A stretch of DNA of 23,302 nucleotides from CAZSNT01 sp964607765 (GCA_964607765.1 CAZSNT010000160.1:1-23302); one strand, 5' to 3'. Counted from the stretch's first letter, positions 1 to 7,945 are shown. Notes: generated by a model from the letters alone, not told the origin. Numbers and translations: made by a program.

Positions 1-91
1 GAACTCAGACACCGCCGTGCGAGCCCGTGGGCCGATGCTGCCGCAGGCTCTTCGGCCCGGCAGACATCGTGAGAACAATGGTAGTCGCACC
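1..91. other. Leader upstream of the permease operon, with a hairpin
   Basis: No gene is supported here. A 7-bp inverted repeat (29-35 pairing with 52-58) can form a hairpin. No T-run follows it, so it is not a convincing terminator. The permease frame stays open upstream to an ATG at 17, but the encoded residues are polar and Arg-rich, unlike a permease N-terminus, so I treat them as non-coding leader. A binding-protein gene may lie just outside the window, but that cannot be seen. Confidence 0.3.
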
Positions 92-1270
92 ATGAAACAC
101 ACCACACGCAAAACACTGGCAGGCTACGCGTTCGTCACGCCGTGGCTCATCGCCCTCTTCGTGTTCGTCGGCTACCCGTTCCTGGCCGGGTTCGCCTTCA
201 GTTTCTGCGAATACCCGCCGTTGCGGAAGCCGATGTTCATCGGTCTGGAGAACTACACGCAGCTGCTGAGTGATCCCGTGTTTCACCGTTCGCTGGGCGT
301 GACGCTCATCTACGCGTCAGTGGCAATCCCCCTCGGGGTGTTGCTGGCGCTGACGTTGGCGCTGCTGCTGAACAGCCGGATTCGAGGCCAGTCGTTGTAC
401 CGCGTCATTTTCTTCCTGCCCCACCTGGTGCCGACTGTCGTGGTGGCCCTCCTGTGGCTGTGGATTTTCAATCCGAAGTTCGGGCTGCTCAACATCATTC
501 TCGGGCTGCTGACAGGCGCCGCGGACGGCTGGACCGGGCTGTTCTTCGATCTGTCCGGCACCTTGGAAGGAACCAGCTTCGTGCGCCCCGCCGCGTTCCT
601 GCTCCTTGGCGTGGCCGTGGCAGCGTTGGTGGTGCCTGTCTTGTCGCTGCCCGGCGAGGGCGACAAACCGCCGGCTCGACGGACGGCTGTGAAGGCCGGC
701 GCCTTCGCAGTGGCGGCCCTGGCAGGCCTGACCATGCTCTACGCGTTCCTGCATCGTGTGTTTCCGTTCGACATGGCCAAGCTGCGTTCGCCCGGCTGGC
801 TGTCGGACGGCACGTCCTTTCCGTCGTTCGTGCCGTTTGCGCCGTCCTGGGCACTGTGGGCAATCATTGCCATGGGAATGTGGAGCGTGGGCCAGATGGC
901 GGTGATCTACCTGGCCAAGCTGCAGGATGTACCGATCCAACTTTACGAAGCAGCGGATATCGACGGCGCAACATGGTGGCAGAAAACGCGCAACATCACA
1001 ATTCCCCTCATCTCACCCGTTATCCTGTTCAATGTCGTGATGGCGATCATCGGCACGTTCCAGGTCTTCACCGAGCCCTACATCATGACCCGGGGCGGGC
1101 CGGAGGACAAGACGCGGTTCGTGGCCATGTTCGTCTATGACCATGCCTTCCAATACCAGAACGTGGGCTACGCGTCCGCGGTTGCCTGGATCCTGTTCCT
1201 GATCATTGTGGGCCTGACACTGTTCGCGTTCAGGCTGTCCAAGCGACACGTCTACTACGCGGGACGCTGA
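92..1270 (+). CDS. Sugar ABC transporter permease, MalF/UgpA type, with extra transmembrane insert
   Basis: Inner-membrane subunit of a carbohydrate importer (BPD_transp_1 family), 392 aa from the ATG at 92. The product starts with a basic stretch followed by TM1 (about residues 11-37). TM2 is at about 76-95 and TM3 at about 103-127. The EAA loop that contacts the ATPase is visible at about 286-309 (YEAADIDGATWWQ, then TIPLISPVI). TM5 and TM6 follow. The distance from the TM3 end (FNPKFGLLN) to the segment before the EAA loop is about 120 residues, compared with roughly 40 in common family members. The extra stretch (about 142-245) carries two further hydrophobic segments. The second permease begins two bases after the stop, so the two are one operon. 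Substrate is unknown; a sugar or oligosaccharide is inferred from the family. The start at 92 is chosen because residues after it match a permease N-terminus, although the ribosome site is weak. Confidence 0.9.
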   Translation: MKHTTRKTLAGYAFVTPWLIALFVFVGYPFLAGFAFSFCEYPPLRKPMFIGLENYTQLLSDPVFHRSLGVTLIYASVAIPLGVLLALTLALLLNSRIRGQSLYRVIFFLPHLVPTVVVALLWLWIFNPKFGLLNIILGLLTGAADGWTGLFFDLSGTLEGTSFVRPAAFLLLGVAVAALVVPVLSLPGEGDKPPARRTAVKAGAFAVAALAGLTMLYAFLHRVFPFDMAKLRSPGWLSDGTSFPSFVPFAPSWALWAIIAMGMWSVGQMAVIYLAKLQDVPIQLYEAADIDGATWWQKTRNITIPLISPVILFNVVMAIIGTFQVFTEPYIMTRGGPEDKTRFVAMFVYDHAFQYQNVGYASAVAWILFLIIVGLTLFAFRLSKRHVYYAGR

Positions 1271-1271
1271 T

Positions 1272-2591
1272 ATGAGTCGACGACACGGACGACAGATCGG
1301 CTGGTACCTGAAGCTGCCCGTGCACCTCGCACTGGCGCTCGTGGCGCTGCTGTTCCTGTTGCCGCTGATCTGGATGATCGCCACATCGCTCAAGCCGCTC
1401 GAACAGACCATGCGGTACCCGGACAGCGTGCGGAGCGCGTTCGTCGGCGAGGGGTACCGCGCCGAGATCGCGGGCGTCTGGTACGCCGTGACACGCGAAC
1501 GCATCATCGAGGCGGACAGCGAGAATCCCGTCTACATCGTGCGCCCGCACACGTCCTTCGCAGCAGGTGAGCTCACGCACCCGTTCGGCAAGGAGGTGTG
1601 GGACAAGTATCCGGTGTTCAACCAACAGGAACTGGCGCGGATGAACGCTCTGGTCACTCCGGATATGACCGTGCTCACCGACAGCCGCAACGCCTACAGC
1701 CCGGCAACGGGGACGCTGACGCTGCAGTCCGGGCGGCAGGTGGCCGCTACGCTGGAACGCCGCGTGGTGCCCGATCCGCAGAGCTCGCCGCTCTGGCTCG
1801 TACGCGAGTGGCGCCCCGAAGATACCGACACCAAGGAGATCGCTTCGACGGGCGGCGACCTGACACGAGCATGGGACGTAGTGCCGGCGCGTGAACTGCA
1901 GCGCACAACGCGCCTGATCCCGCAAAACTACACGGCCGCGCTCAGGCGGATCCGCTTCGCACGAAGCCTCTTCAACACCCTCTTCCTGTGCGCGATGGTC
2001 GTGTGCGGAACGACAGTCTCATCCATGATCGTCGCCTACGGCTTCGCCTTCATCGAGTTCAAAGGCCGCGAAGTGCTGTTTGCCGTGACACTGGCGACCA
2101 TGATGATCCCGTTCCCCGTCGTCATGATCCCCATCTACCTGCTGTATCGCAGCTTCGGCTGGGTGGGAACGTTCAAGCCGCTCTGGGTCGCATCCTGGTT
2201 CGGGTCCGCCTTTTTCATCTTCATGCTGCGCCAGTTCTACCTGGGCCTGCCACGGGATCTGCTGGACGCCGCACGCATCGACGGCTGCACGGAACTGGAG
2301 ATCCTCTGGCACGTCGTCGTGCCCCTGTCCCGACCCGCGGTCGCCATGATCGCGCTCTTCACGTTCCTCGGCGTGTGGAAGGACTTCCTCGGTCCCCTCA
2401 TCTACCTCAACCACGAATCCCAGTTTACACTCTCGCTCTCGCTGCAGTCGTTTGCCTCGGAACACGGCGGCACGCCGTGGCATCTGCTCATGGCCGCATC
2501 GACGGTGTTCAGTCTGCCCCTCATCGTGCTGTTCTTCTTCGCCATGAAGACATTCATCCGCGGGGTTGCCATGACCGGAATCAAGAGCTGA
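1272..2591 (+). CDS. Sugar ABC transporter permease, MalG/UgpE type, with large insert after TM1
   Basis: Second membrane subunit of the same importer, 439 aa against the usual 270-300. TM1 lies at about residues 15-38 and ends in the family signature SLKP. The normal family sequence resumes at about 215 (PQNYTAALRRIRF, then TM2). The EAA loop is at about 331-352 (LDAARIDGCTELEILWHVVVP). The C-terminus has the usual final TM and short tail. About 160 residues (52-212) are inserted between TM1 and TM2. In this topology that is the external (periplasmic) side. The insert is soluble in character, with many charged residues and no hydrophobic helix. It begins two bases after the first permease stop. 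No ATPase or binding protein gene follows, so those must be encoded elsewhere. Confidence 0.9.
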   Translation: MSRRHGRQIGWYLKLPVHLALALVALLFLLPLIWMIATSLKPLEQTMRYPDSVRSAFVGEGYRAEIAGVWYAVTRERIIEADSENPVYIVRPHTSFAAGELTHPFGKEVWDKYPVFNQQELARMNALVTPDMTVLTDSRNAYSPATGTLTLQSGRQVAATLERRVVPDPQSSPLWLVREWRPEDTDTKEIASTGGDLTRAWDVVPARELQRTTRLIPQNYTAALRRIRFARSLFNTLFLCAMVVCGTTVSSMIVAYGFAFIEFKGREVLFAVTLATMMIPFPVVMIPIYLLYRSFGWVGTFKPLWVASWFGSAFFIFMLRQFYLGLPRDLLDAARIDGCTELEILWHVVVPLSRPAVAMIALFTFLGVWKDFLGPLIYLNHESQFTLSLSLQSFASEHGGTPWHLLMAASTVFSLPLIVLFFFAMKTFIRGVAMTGIKS

Positions 2592-2868
2592 CGAGAGGCG
2601 GAGGGAGAGGGGGGGGGACGTCCAATGCTATTAACGTTCTATTGCAGAATGCAGAATGCAGATTGCAGATTGCCAATCGACTTCCCGTGCCGCAACGAAA
2701 CTGTGGTCGGAAATCTCCATTCACCATTCTGCAATCTACACTCACGTGCGCTTTCTTTAGAGAAAGTCAATAACATTGGGGGGGCGTCCCGCGCGCGTGA
2801 CCAATCTTGCTCACCCACGGCACGAGGCCGTGGGCGTCGTTTCCCGGCTCAGATTGCGCTATCCCAGG
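2592..2868. other. Convergent intergenic region with hairpin
   Basis: No gene is supported between the permease stop and the isomerase stop. Besides the heptamer repeat, a G-run of nine bases is seen near 2610. A perfect 8-bp stem with a 5-base loop lies at 2814-2834. No T-run directly follows the stem on either strand. It may act as a bidirectional transcription barrier, but that is inference. Confidence 0.45.
2644..2671 (+). repeat. Heptanucleotide tandem repeat (GCAGAAT/GCAGATT)
   Basis: Four consecutive 7-bp units: two GCAGAAT followed by two GCAGATT. They lie in the gap between the convergent permease and isomerase genes. An 11-bp stretch overlapping the start (2641-2651) recurs inverted at 2725-2735, so the two can pair. 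The same heptamer family recurs at 15394-15414. Confidence 0.8.
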
Positions 2869-3678
2869 CTAGATGTGCTTGCGCAGCAGCGCAATGCCCT
2901 TGGCGCAGGTCTCGGCGGGGGCATCCGCGGCAGCCCCGTACACCTCCAGCGCGATGTAGCCGTTGTAGCCGGCTTCGCGCCAGATTCCCACGATGCGCCC
3001 GACGTCCAGGTACGCGTGCTCCCCGTCGTCATCGAACTCGCCGATCTTCAGGTGCGCATTTGTCGCCAGCGGCGACAACTTCGCCGTTTCGGAGTAGATT
3101 CGCTCTCGCGCGCCTGCACTCCGACACGCGAACTCCTGCACGAAGTTCGACGGATCCGGGTTCGTGCGGACGCTGTCGCTGTCCACCATCCGGATGACAT
3201 GCAGCAGGCCGTCGGCATCCGCACAGACCGATGAGTGGTTCTCGATGCAAAGGGTCACGCCGTGTTGCTCGGCCACGGGCGCAACGTCGCGGTAGCAGTC
3301 TACGACCCGATGGAAATCCAGCACGGGATCCTCGCCGCTGACGTGGTAGCCCGTGAACGTGTTCAGCCGCCAGATGCCCGCCTCGGCAGCCCACTCGATC
3401 TTCTGCTTCATGCGCTCCACCTCGGCTGCACGGGCGCAGACCGACGGCAGGGCGAAATTGTTGCCCGCTATCAACGCCGAAATGCCCAGGCCCGTGTCCC
3501 CCGCCTTTTGGGCCACCTCCTTCAGGTGCGCCCCGAAATCCTCCTGGTCCACATGCCCCGGCAGGATCTCCAGACCGTCGGCACCAAGCCGAGCCACTTC
3601 ATCGACAAACCCGAGCAAGTCCATCCGATCCTCGCTCAGAAGCGTCCGGTAACTCCACGAACTGACCGCAATCTTCAT
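2869..3678 (-). CDS. Sugar phosphate isomerase/epimerase family (xylose isomerase-like TIM barrel)
   Basis: Cytoplasmic TIM-barrel enzyme of the AP_endonuc_2 / IolE-like superfamily, 269 aa, which is the usual size. The expected metal-binding ligands are present in order: Glu146 (LCIENHS), Asp175 (TNPDPSNF), His209 (AHLKIGEF) and Glu244 (IALEVYG). The N-terminus MKIAVSSWSYRTLL is a typical first strand. Start 3678 is chosen because AAGGGAG precedes it at good spacing. An in-frame ATG 33 bases upstream would add residues that do not look like the family. Members isomerise or epimerise ketoses and sugar acids; the exact substrate cannot be read. The gene follows the DUF4129 gene by 29 bases on the same strand and may be the last gene of that operon, although its function fits the sugar permeases better. 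Confidence 0.88.
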   Translation of the reverse strand: MKIAVSSWSYRTLLSEDRMDLLGFVDEVARLGADGLEILPGHVDQEDFGAHLKEVAQKAGDTGLGISALIAGNNFALPSVCARAAEVERMKQKIEWAAEAGIWRLNTFTGYHVSGEDPVLDFHRVVDCYRDVAPVAEQHGVTLCIENHSSVCADADGLLHVIRMVDSDSVRTNPDPSNFVQEFACRSAGARERIYSETAKLSPLATNAHLKIGEFDDDGEHAYLDVGRIVGIWREAGYNGYIALEVYGAAADAPAETCAKGIALLRKHI

Positions 3679-3707
3679 GGCAGACTCCCTTCTGTCATCC
3701 TGGTATT

Positions 3708-4937
3708 TCAATCAGCGGCGCGGGACGTGCCGGGCCGCGACTCTGGAGGTCTTGCCTCGCCACTGGCCTGTCGCGTGATGCGGTGGGCCAGTGCAGCCGC
3801 GCGATTCGCCATCGCCGGGTTCGGTTCCTCCTCCGCATAGCGCGCCTTGACGAAGATCCCCGTCAGCTCAGTGAGGTCGTCCTGCAGCCGATCCGCAGCC
3901 GATCCCACATGCGCAGCGTACTCCGCCGGCGTCAACGCCCCGCCGCGCTCGAAGCCGCGTCGCCCCAGCGCCGCTCGCAGTTTCGTGTAGGAGGCGATGA
4001 TCCGCTTGCGCGGTCCGTGCCATGACCGACCAGCGCCCCAGAACCGACGCTTGGTCCAGCCGCTGGACACCGCGGGGACCTCCGCCAACACTCTCATCTC
4101 CTCCGCTGCATCCGGCTTGACCTTCGGCACAACCATCTTGACCAGCAGGTAGGCAACCAGCAACCCCAGAATCACCGCGTAGAGCGAGCGCATCCCGTCC
4201 GTGCCGATCGTCACACCCGCCAGATCGTCGTCCGCGTGCCCGGCCGCACGAGCCAGCAAGGCCGCAGCACGGGCAACCGATCCCGTCAGCAGCATCGTGC
4301 CGACCGAAGCCAGAGCACCGGCAACGGCAAACGTGGGCAGAATCTGCTGAAGCGAAACCAGGATCAGGCCGGTTGCCTGACGCCGGCCGTGCTCAGGGTA
4401 GTACACCATCAGCAGGTACGCGTTCACCATCAGCAACATGCCCATCAACGCGCCGAAACACAAGACCAGCCGTACAACGCCGCCAGGCAGACTCGCAAGA
4501 AACAGCAACCCGCCGCAGGCAACCATCCGGCCCAGCATGGCGTCCGGCGATCCGCCGTCAGCCATCGTCGCCACACCCAGCCCCACCAGGTATCCTGTCA
4601 GAACCGTGGCCGGAGAACGGGTCACGGCAGCCAGGCAGGCAAAGAACAGGGGGGCACAGAACAGCAGCATCCAGCGCCCAGTGCACGCGGCATACTCCGA
4701 ATCCCGCACCATGGGCAGCGCCAGCTTCCCGGTCCAGGCGAAAAGCAACGGAGCCGGTTCGCGCTTATACCGCACCGACGCAGCCGCCGCGCCGAGCAGG
4801 GCGAGTGCGGCCGCGCCCGGCCACACCGACTGCATGAACATGCCCCAGTTCGCTGCCGTCAACGCAAGCAGCAAGGCGGCCGCCGAGCTTACCGTGTAAG
4901 CCAGCTGGTACGTGCAATTGCGCTGTTGCCCTCTCAT
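3708..4937 (-). CDS. Multi-pass membrane protein with C-terminal DUF4129-like domain
   Basis: 409 aa. About eight hydrophobic segments lie between residues 12 and 272. A cytoplasm-like tail follows that resembles DUF4129: a helix around 311-325 (IIASYTKLRAALGRRGF), then LTPAEYAAHV, then DDLTELTGIFVKARYAEE at about 353-370. Start 4937 is taken because its ATG overlaps the stop of the DUF58 gene (ATGA). The frame is open much further upstream, but that part lies antisense-shifted inside the DUF58 gene and has no membrane character. In the related TgpA/DUF3488 proteins a transglutaminase core sits between the membrane part and DUF4129. Here I see no Cys-His-Asp core. It probably works in the envelope with the MoxR and DUF58 proteins. 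The biochemical role is unknown. Confidence 0.75.
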   Translation of the reverse strand: MRGQQRNCTYQLAYTVSSAAALLLALTAANWGMFMQSVWPGAAALALLGAAAASVRYKREPAPLLFAWTGKLALPMVRDSEYAACTGRWMLLFCAPLFFACLAAVTRSPATVLTGYLVGLGVATMADGGSPDAMLGRMVACGGLLFLASLPGGVVRLVLCFGALMGMLLMVNAYLLMVYYPEHGRRQATGLILVSLQQILPTFAVAGALASVGTMLLTGSVARAAALLARAAGHADDDLAGVTIGTDGMRSLYAVILGLLVAYLLVKMVVPKVKPDAAEEMRVLAEVPAVSSGWTKRRFWGAGRSWHGPRKRIIASYTKLRAALGRRGFERGGALTPAEYAAHVGSAADRLQDDLTELTGIFVKARYAEEEPNPAMANRAAALAHRITRQASGEARPPESRPGTSRAAD

Positions 4938-6229
4938 TCCGCCGTCTCCCCGGCAGTCAGGGGCATGGACAATGCGCCTGCCAGGTCGTCGCCCTGACGC
5001 ACATAGAACACCCGAGCCCCCGCGTGGATCAGGGCCTGGTGCGCCGCCCGAGTGATGTTCTCCTGATGCCACTGGTATACGGGCAGAAACGTGGTGTGAT
5101 CGATGATCACCGCAGTGAGGTCGACGCTGCGGCCCCGGAACAGGCTGAAGAGCGCCAGGTAGTGCTCCACATCCAGGTCGCACTTCGAGAACACGACCAC
5201 AGCCTGCGACCCCGGCGGCACGGCCCCAATCATGTGCTGGATCACCTCGTAGAGCGGTGTCTTGCCGACAGCCCGAATCTCGGTCAACTGCTGCATGATC
5301 TCGGCCAGATGCCCCACACCGGACCCGAACGCGACGCGCAACGGCCTGTCGCCGTGTCCCAGAAGCTGGACCTGATGCCCTTCGTCCAGCGCTCGCTTGG
5401 CCAGGCTCCCGACGATCTTGATCGCGTACTCCGTGGTGGAGTGCGGACCAATGCCGCACCGCGACACCTTGCACAGATCGAAGAACACGGTGAACTGAGC
5501 AGCGCCCGACTGGTGGAACTCACGCACCATCAGCCGGTTGTGCTTGCCGCTGGCAGCCCAGTGGATGCGGCGCGAGTCGTCCGACTCGTTGTATTCATGG
5601 ATGCCCGCGAACTCCAGGCTCGTGCCAATCCGCCGGTTCTGGCACACGCCGAACGAAAACTGACTGGCCACGGCTTCGAGAGCCAAGCCGGTCACCGGCA
5701 CAGGAGACGGGTACACGAAGAAAGGCTGCACACTGTCGTCAGTGGCGGACCGACAGAACATGCCGAACGGGTCGATCACGACCAGCCGCACGGGACCGAT
5801 CTTGTACTTGCCACGCGCAGCCATGCACGTCAAGGACAGCGGAATCTCGTACTCGCGACCGGGAAGCAACGGCGCAGAGATCGGGAAAACCTGCCGCAGG
5901 TAGCCGGCCGGAGAGAACCGATCGAGAAGCTGGGTGAAAATGCAGACCAGGCTCGAGCTGTTGGTGGCCCTGACCTGCATGACGGCGCGGCCCTGCTCGA
6001 ACGCCCGATCATTGGCCACAACACGGCGCAGGTCAAGCTTCGGGACGGTCAGTGAAAGCACCGCGTAGGACAACACGCACGAAAACACCAGGAACAGCGC
6101 GCTGAACACGGCGATTGATCCGAACCCCACAAGGCCGCAGACAAGGAGCATCCCCGCGATCATGCTCAGTCCGTAGCGGACAAGCACAACCGAATTGCTG
6201 AACTCAAACAGCGGCGCCAGCCGGGTCAT
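4934..6229 (-). CDS. DUF58 domain-containing protein
   Basis: 431 aa. Two adjacent hydrophobic segments at about 14-58 anchor the N-terminus. The DUF58 signature lies at about 208-247: a Glu-rich turn (HEYNESDDSRRIHWAAS), then KHNRLMVREF, then a von Willebrand A-like first strand FTVFFDL. The remainder fits a vWA-like fold. DUF58 proteins are regular partners of MoxR ATPases and are thought to be remodelled by them. The roles proposed are envelope biogenesis and enzyme maturation. Both neighbours overlap it by four bases (ATGA), so translation is probably coupled. No truncation or unusual residues are seen. Confidence 0.9.
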   Translation of the reverse strand: MTRLAPLFEFSNSVVLVRYGLSMIAGMLLVCGLVGFGSIAVFSALFLVFSCVLSYAVLSLTVPKLDLRRVVANDRAFEQGRAVMQVRATNSSSLVCIFTQLLDRFSPAGYLRQVFPISAPLLPGREYEIPLSLTCMAARGKYKIGPVRLVVIDPFGMFCRSATDDSVQPFFVYPSPVPVTGLALEAVASQFSFGVCQNRRIGTSLEFAGIHEYNESDDSRRIHWAASGKHNRLMVREFHQSGAAQFTVFFDLCKVSRCGIGPHSTTEYAIKIVGSLAKRALDEGHQVQLLGHGDRPLRVAFGSGVGHLAEIMQQLTEIRAVGKTPLYEVIQHMIGAVPPGSQAVVVFSKCDLDVEHYLALFSLFRGRSVDLTAVIIDHTTFLPVYQWHQENITRAAHQALIHAGARVFYVRQGDDLAGALSMPLTAGETAE

Positions 6230-7161
6230 CGAATCGGCACTTCCACTTGCTCCAGCACTTCCTTGACCACGCTGTCCGCCGTCACACCCGTCAGGCGGCT
6301 CTGCGGCTTGAGCAGCAGACGGTGCCGCAGCACAGGATAGGCCATCGTCTTGATCATGCCCGGGGTGACGAATTCCTCCCCGTCGACCAGCGCCAGTGCC
6401 TGGCTGGCACGACGCAGCGACAGCGACCCGCGTGGACTCGCGCCCAACTGCACTTCCGGGTGCTCACGAGTGGCCCTGACTATCTGAGCTACGTAGCGCA
6501 ACAGCGATTCGTCCACATGCACATCCGTGACACGCTCCTGCAGACTCAACACATCATCTATCGACACCACCGGCTTCAAGCCGTCAATGGGATGCGCCTT
6601 GGTCTGCGCCTTGAGCATGGCCACCTCCTGCCCCAAGTCCACGTAGCCGAGATTGACCTTCATGAAGAAACGGTCAATCTGAGCTTCCGGCAGCGGATAG
6701 GTGCCCTGCAACTCGATCGGGTTCTGCGTGGCAATGACCACGAACGGCTCAGGCAGCGGGTGCGTGGTGCCTTCCAAGGTGACTTGACGCTCCTCCATGC
6801 ACTCAAGCAGGCTCGCCTGCGTTCGCGGACTGGCGCGGTTGATCTCGTCCGCCAGCAGGATGTTGGTGAAAACAGGACCCGCACGGAAGTAGAACGTGCT
6901 CGTCTGCTGGTTAAACACGTTGCTGCCGGTCACGTCCAAAGGCAGCAGATCCGGCGTGAACTGCACACGCTTGTACTCCGCGTCGATCGACAGACTTAAC
7001 GCCCGAGCCAGCATCGTTTTGCCCACCCCGGGCACATCCTCGATCAGAAGATGCCCCCGACACAGCAGGCACGACGCCGCTTGCTTGATCACCTCACGCT
7101 TGCCGACCAGCACACGAGCTACGTTCTCCAGAAGCGGCCGGATGGACTCGGACGAACTCAT
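6226..7161 (-). CDS. MoxR-family AAA+ ATPase
   Basis: 311 aa, a normal length for the family. Walker A is at about 42-49 (DVPGVGKT). Walker B is at about 102-107 (LLADEINR, typical of MoxR, followed by ASPRTQASLLECMEE). Sensor 1 is at about 145-150 (TQNPIE). The C-terminal lid (AAA_lid_2) includes LGASPRGSLSL. MoxR ATPases are cytoplasmic chaperone-like enzymes acting with DUF58/vWA partners, which matches the next gene. The start codon is preceded by GAGGG at about ten bases. The promoter candidate at 7302-7330 would give a leader of roughly 135 bases. It is the first gene of the minus-strand operon. Confidence 0.95.
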   Translation of the reverse strand: MSSSESIRPLLENVARVLVGKREVIKQAASCLLCRGHLLIEDVPGVGKTMLARALSLSIDAEYKRVQFTPDLLPLDVTGSNVFNQQTSTFYFRAGPVFTNILLADEINRASPRTQASLLECMEERQVTLEGTTHPLPEPFVVIATQNPIELQGTYPLPEAQIDRFFMKVNLGYVDLGQEVAMLKAQTKAHPIDGLKPVVSIDDVLSLQERVTDVHVDESLLRYVAQIVRATREHPEVQLGASPRGSLSLRRASQALALVDGEEFVTPGMIKTMAYPVLRHRLLLKPQSRLTGVTADSVVKEVLEQVEVPIR

Positions 7162-7183
7162 GGAATGGGACCCTCGAAACTGA

Positions 7184-7199
7184 ATTGATGGATTGATGG
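7184..7199 (+). repeat. Octanucleotide duplication (ATTGATGG x2)
   Basis: Two perfect tandem copies of an 8-bp unit lie in the leader of the MoxR operon, about 23 bases from the start codon. It is similar in style to the other short tandem repeats of the window, but the unit differs. Confidence 0.6.
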
Positions 7200-7301
7200 T
7201 ACACAGGGACGCTCTGCCGGCACCCTCGCACCCCGTTCGCCGCTCCTCGGCTGTCGGGACTCCGACCGATCCAGGTCCCGCCTGACTCCCTGCCGGGGAG
7301 T

Positions 7302-7330
7302 GATATAAAACGCCGTCTTCCCGTTTTCAA
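7302..7330 (-). promoter_or_regulatory. Candidate sigma70-type promoter of the MoxR operon
   Basis: On the minus strand, TTGAAA (7325-7330) and TATATC (7302-7307) are separated by 17 bases. The match to consensus is 5/6 and 4/6. A 6-bp hairpin (7285-7290 with 7296-7301) directly follows the -10 box, inside the predicted transcript start area. Prediction only. Confidence 0.45.
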
Positions 7331-7368
7331 TCACGGTCCGGCTCTACACTCACAGTGTACCCCGGCCC

Positions 7369-7398
7369 TGTCCGGAAAACACGCCTTGTCCGGAAAAC
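7369..7398 (+). repeat. Two direct copies of a 12-bp word, 18 bp apart
   Basis: TGTCCGGAAAAC occurs at 7369-7380 and again at 7387-7398, a spacing of 18 bp, upstream of the MoxR promoter candidate. It could be a pair of regulator sites or a chance duplication. Confidence 0.5.
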
Positions 7399-7735
7399 GC
7401 GGCCGCGCTTCCGCAGTACTGGATGTGACGCGCAAGCCTGCTTCGGACTGTCGGCAGCCAGCACCGGGGACGCGTGAGCACGTCGTAGCGCTTCTGCGAC
7501 GGCGTTTCTCACTATTGTCGTCCTGCGTCTGTTGTTTCGGCAGCTTTCCCGGGGATGTTCCCCCCTTTCTCGCCTGCTGGCACACTACGTGCTACTTAGA
7601 TCTTCGTGGCGCCTAATTGGGGCTGGATACCGTAGTGTTCAGTCGGTCAGGGGCACGGGAGCCCCGGGCGATCCGGCACTAATGTGAACAGGAATGTCAA
7701 GCCAGGCTGTTGGCCGCAGTATCGGGGACACGACA

Positions 7736-7945
7736 ATGAAAGAACGCTTTCGCCACGCATCCGCCGCGACTGTTGCGGCACTTTCGCTGCTGTCGGTCAC
7801 GCTGTTGACGGGCTGCACGTGTCCGTGCAGGAACACGCTGGTGCAGCCGCCGTCTGCCGGTGGTTGTTCGGTATCGGCTGACTGCGCGGCCGTCCTGACG
7901 TATTCGTCGGCCGACGTGGGCCGTGTCCTGGCCTGTCGGCGGTAG
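7736..7945 (+). CDS. Small cysteine-rich lipoprotein
   Basis: 69 aa. A basic N-terminus (MKERFRH) and a hydrophobic segment lead to the lipobox LLTG|C with Cys27 as the lipidation site. The mature peptide is only about 43 residues. It holds six cysteines (27, 29, 31, 44, 50, 67), beginning CTCPC. GGGGA lies eight bases before the ATG at 7736, which supports this start over an in-frame ATG 42 bases upstream. It is monocistronic, facing the esterase convergently. Function is unknown. The signal peptide is the main evidence that it is real. Confidence 0.55.
   Translation: MKERFRHASAATVAALSLLSVTLLTGCTCPCRNTLVQPPSAGGCSVSADCAAVLTYSSADVGRVLACRR

Larger units (their letters stand above)
7162..7735. 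other. Divergent intergenic region between the MoxR operon and a lipoprotein gene
   Basis: 574 bases without a supported gene. It holds the MoxR promoter candidate, the octamer duplication and the 12-bp direct repeat. A small hairpin around 7551-7563 (GGGGA, then TCCCC) is also present. Short open frames here have Arg/Pro/Ser-rich composition and no ribosome sites, so they are not called. No clear promoter for the rightward lipoprotein gene was recognised. Confidence 0.5.

Noticed and set aside
2814..2834. Intrinsic terminator for the permease operon
   Set aside because: The stem is good, but no T-run follows on either strand and it is 220 bases past the permease stop. Listed only as a hairpin.
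4938..5474. Upstream extension of the DUF4129 membrane protein by about 180 residues
   Set aside because: It lies inside the DUF58 gene in another frame on the same strand and is Arg/Gly/His-rich without domain character. The ATGA overlap marks the real start.
7327..7616. Several short open frames in the divergent gap left of the small lipoprotein
   Set aside because: No ribosome sites, low-complexity Arg/Ser/Pro composition, and overlapping frames on both strands without preference.
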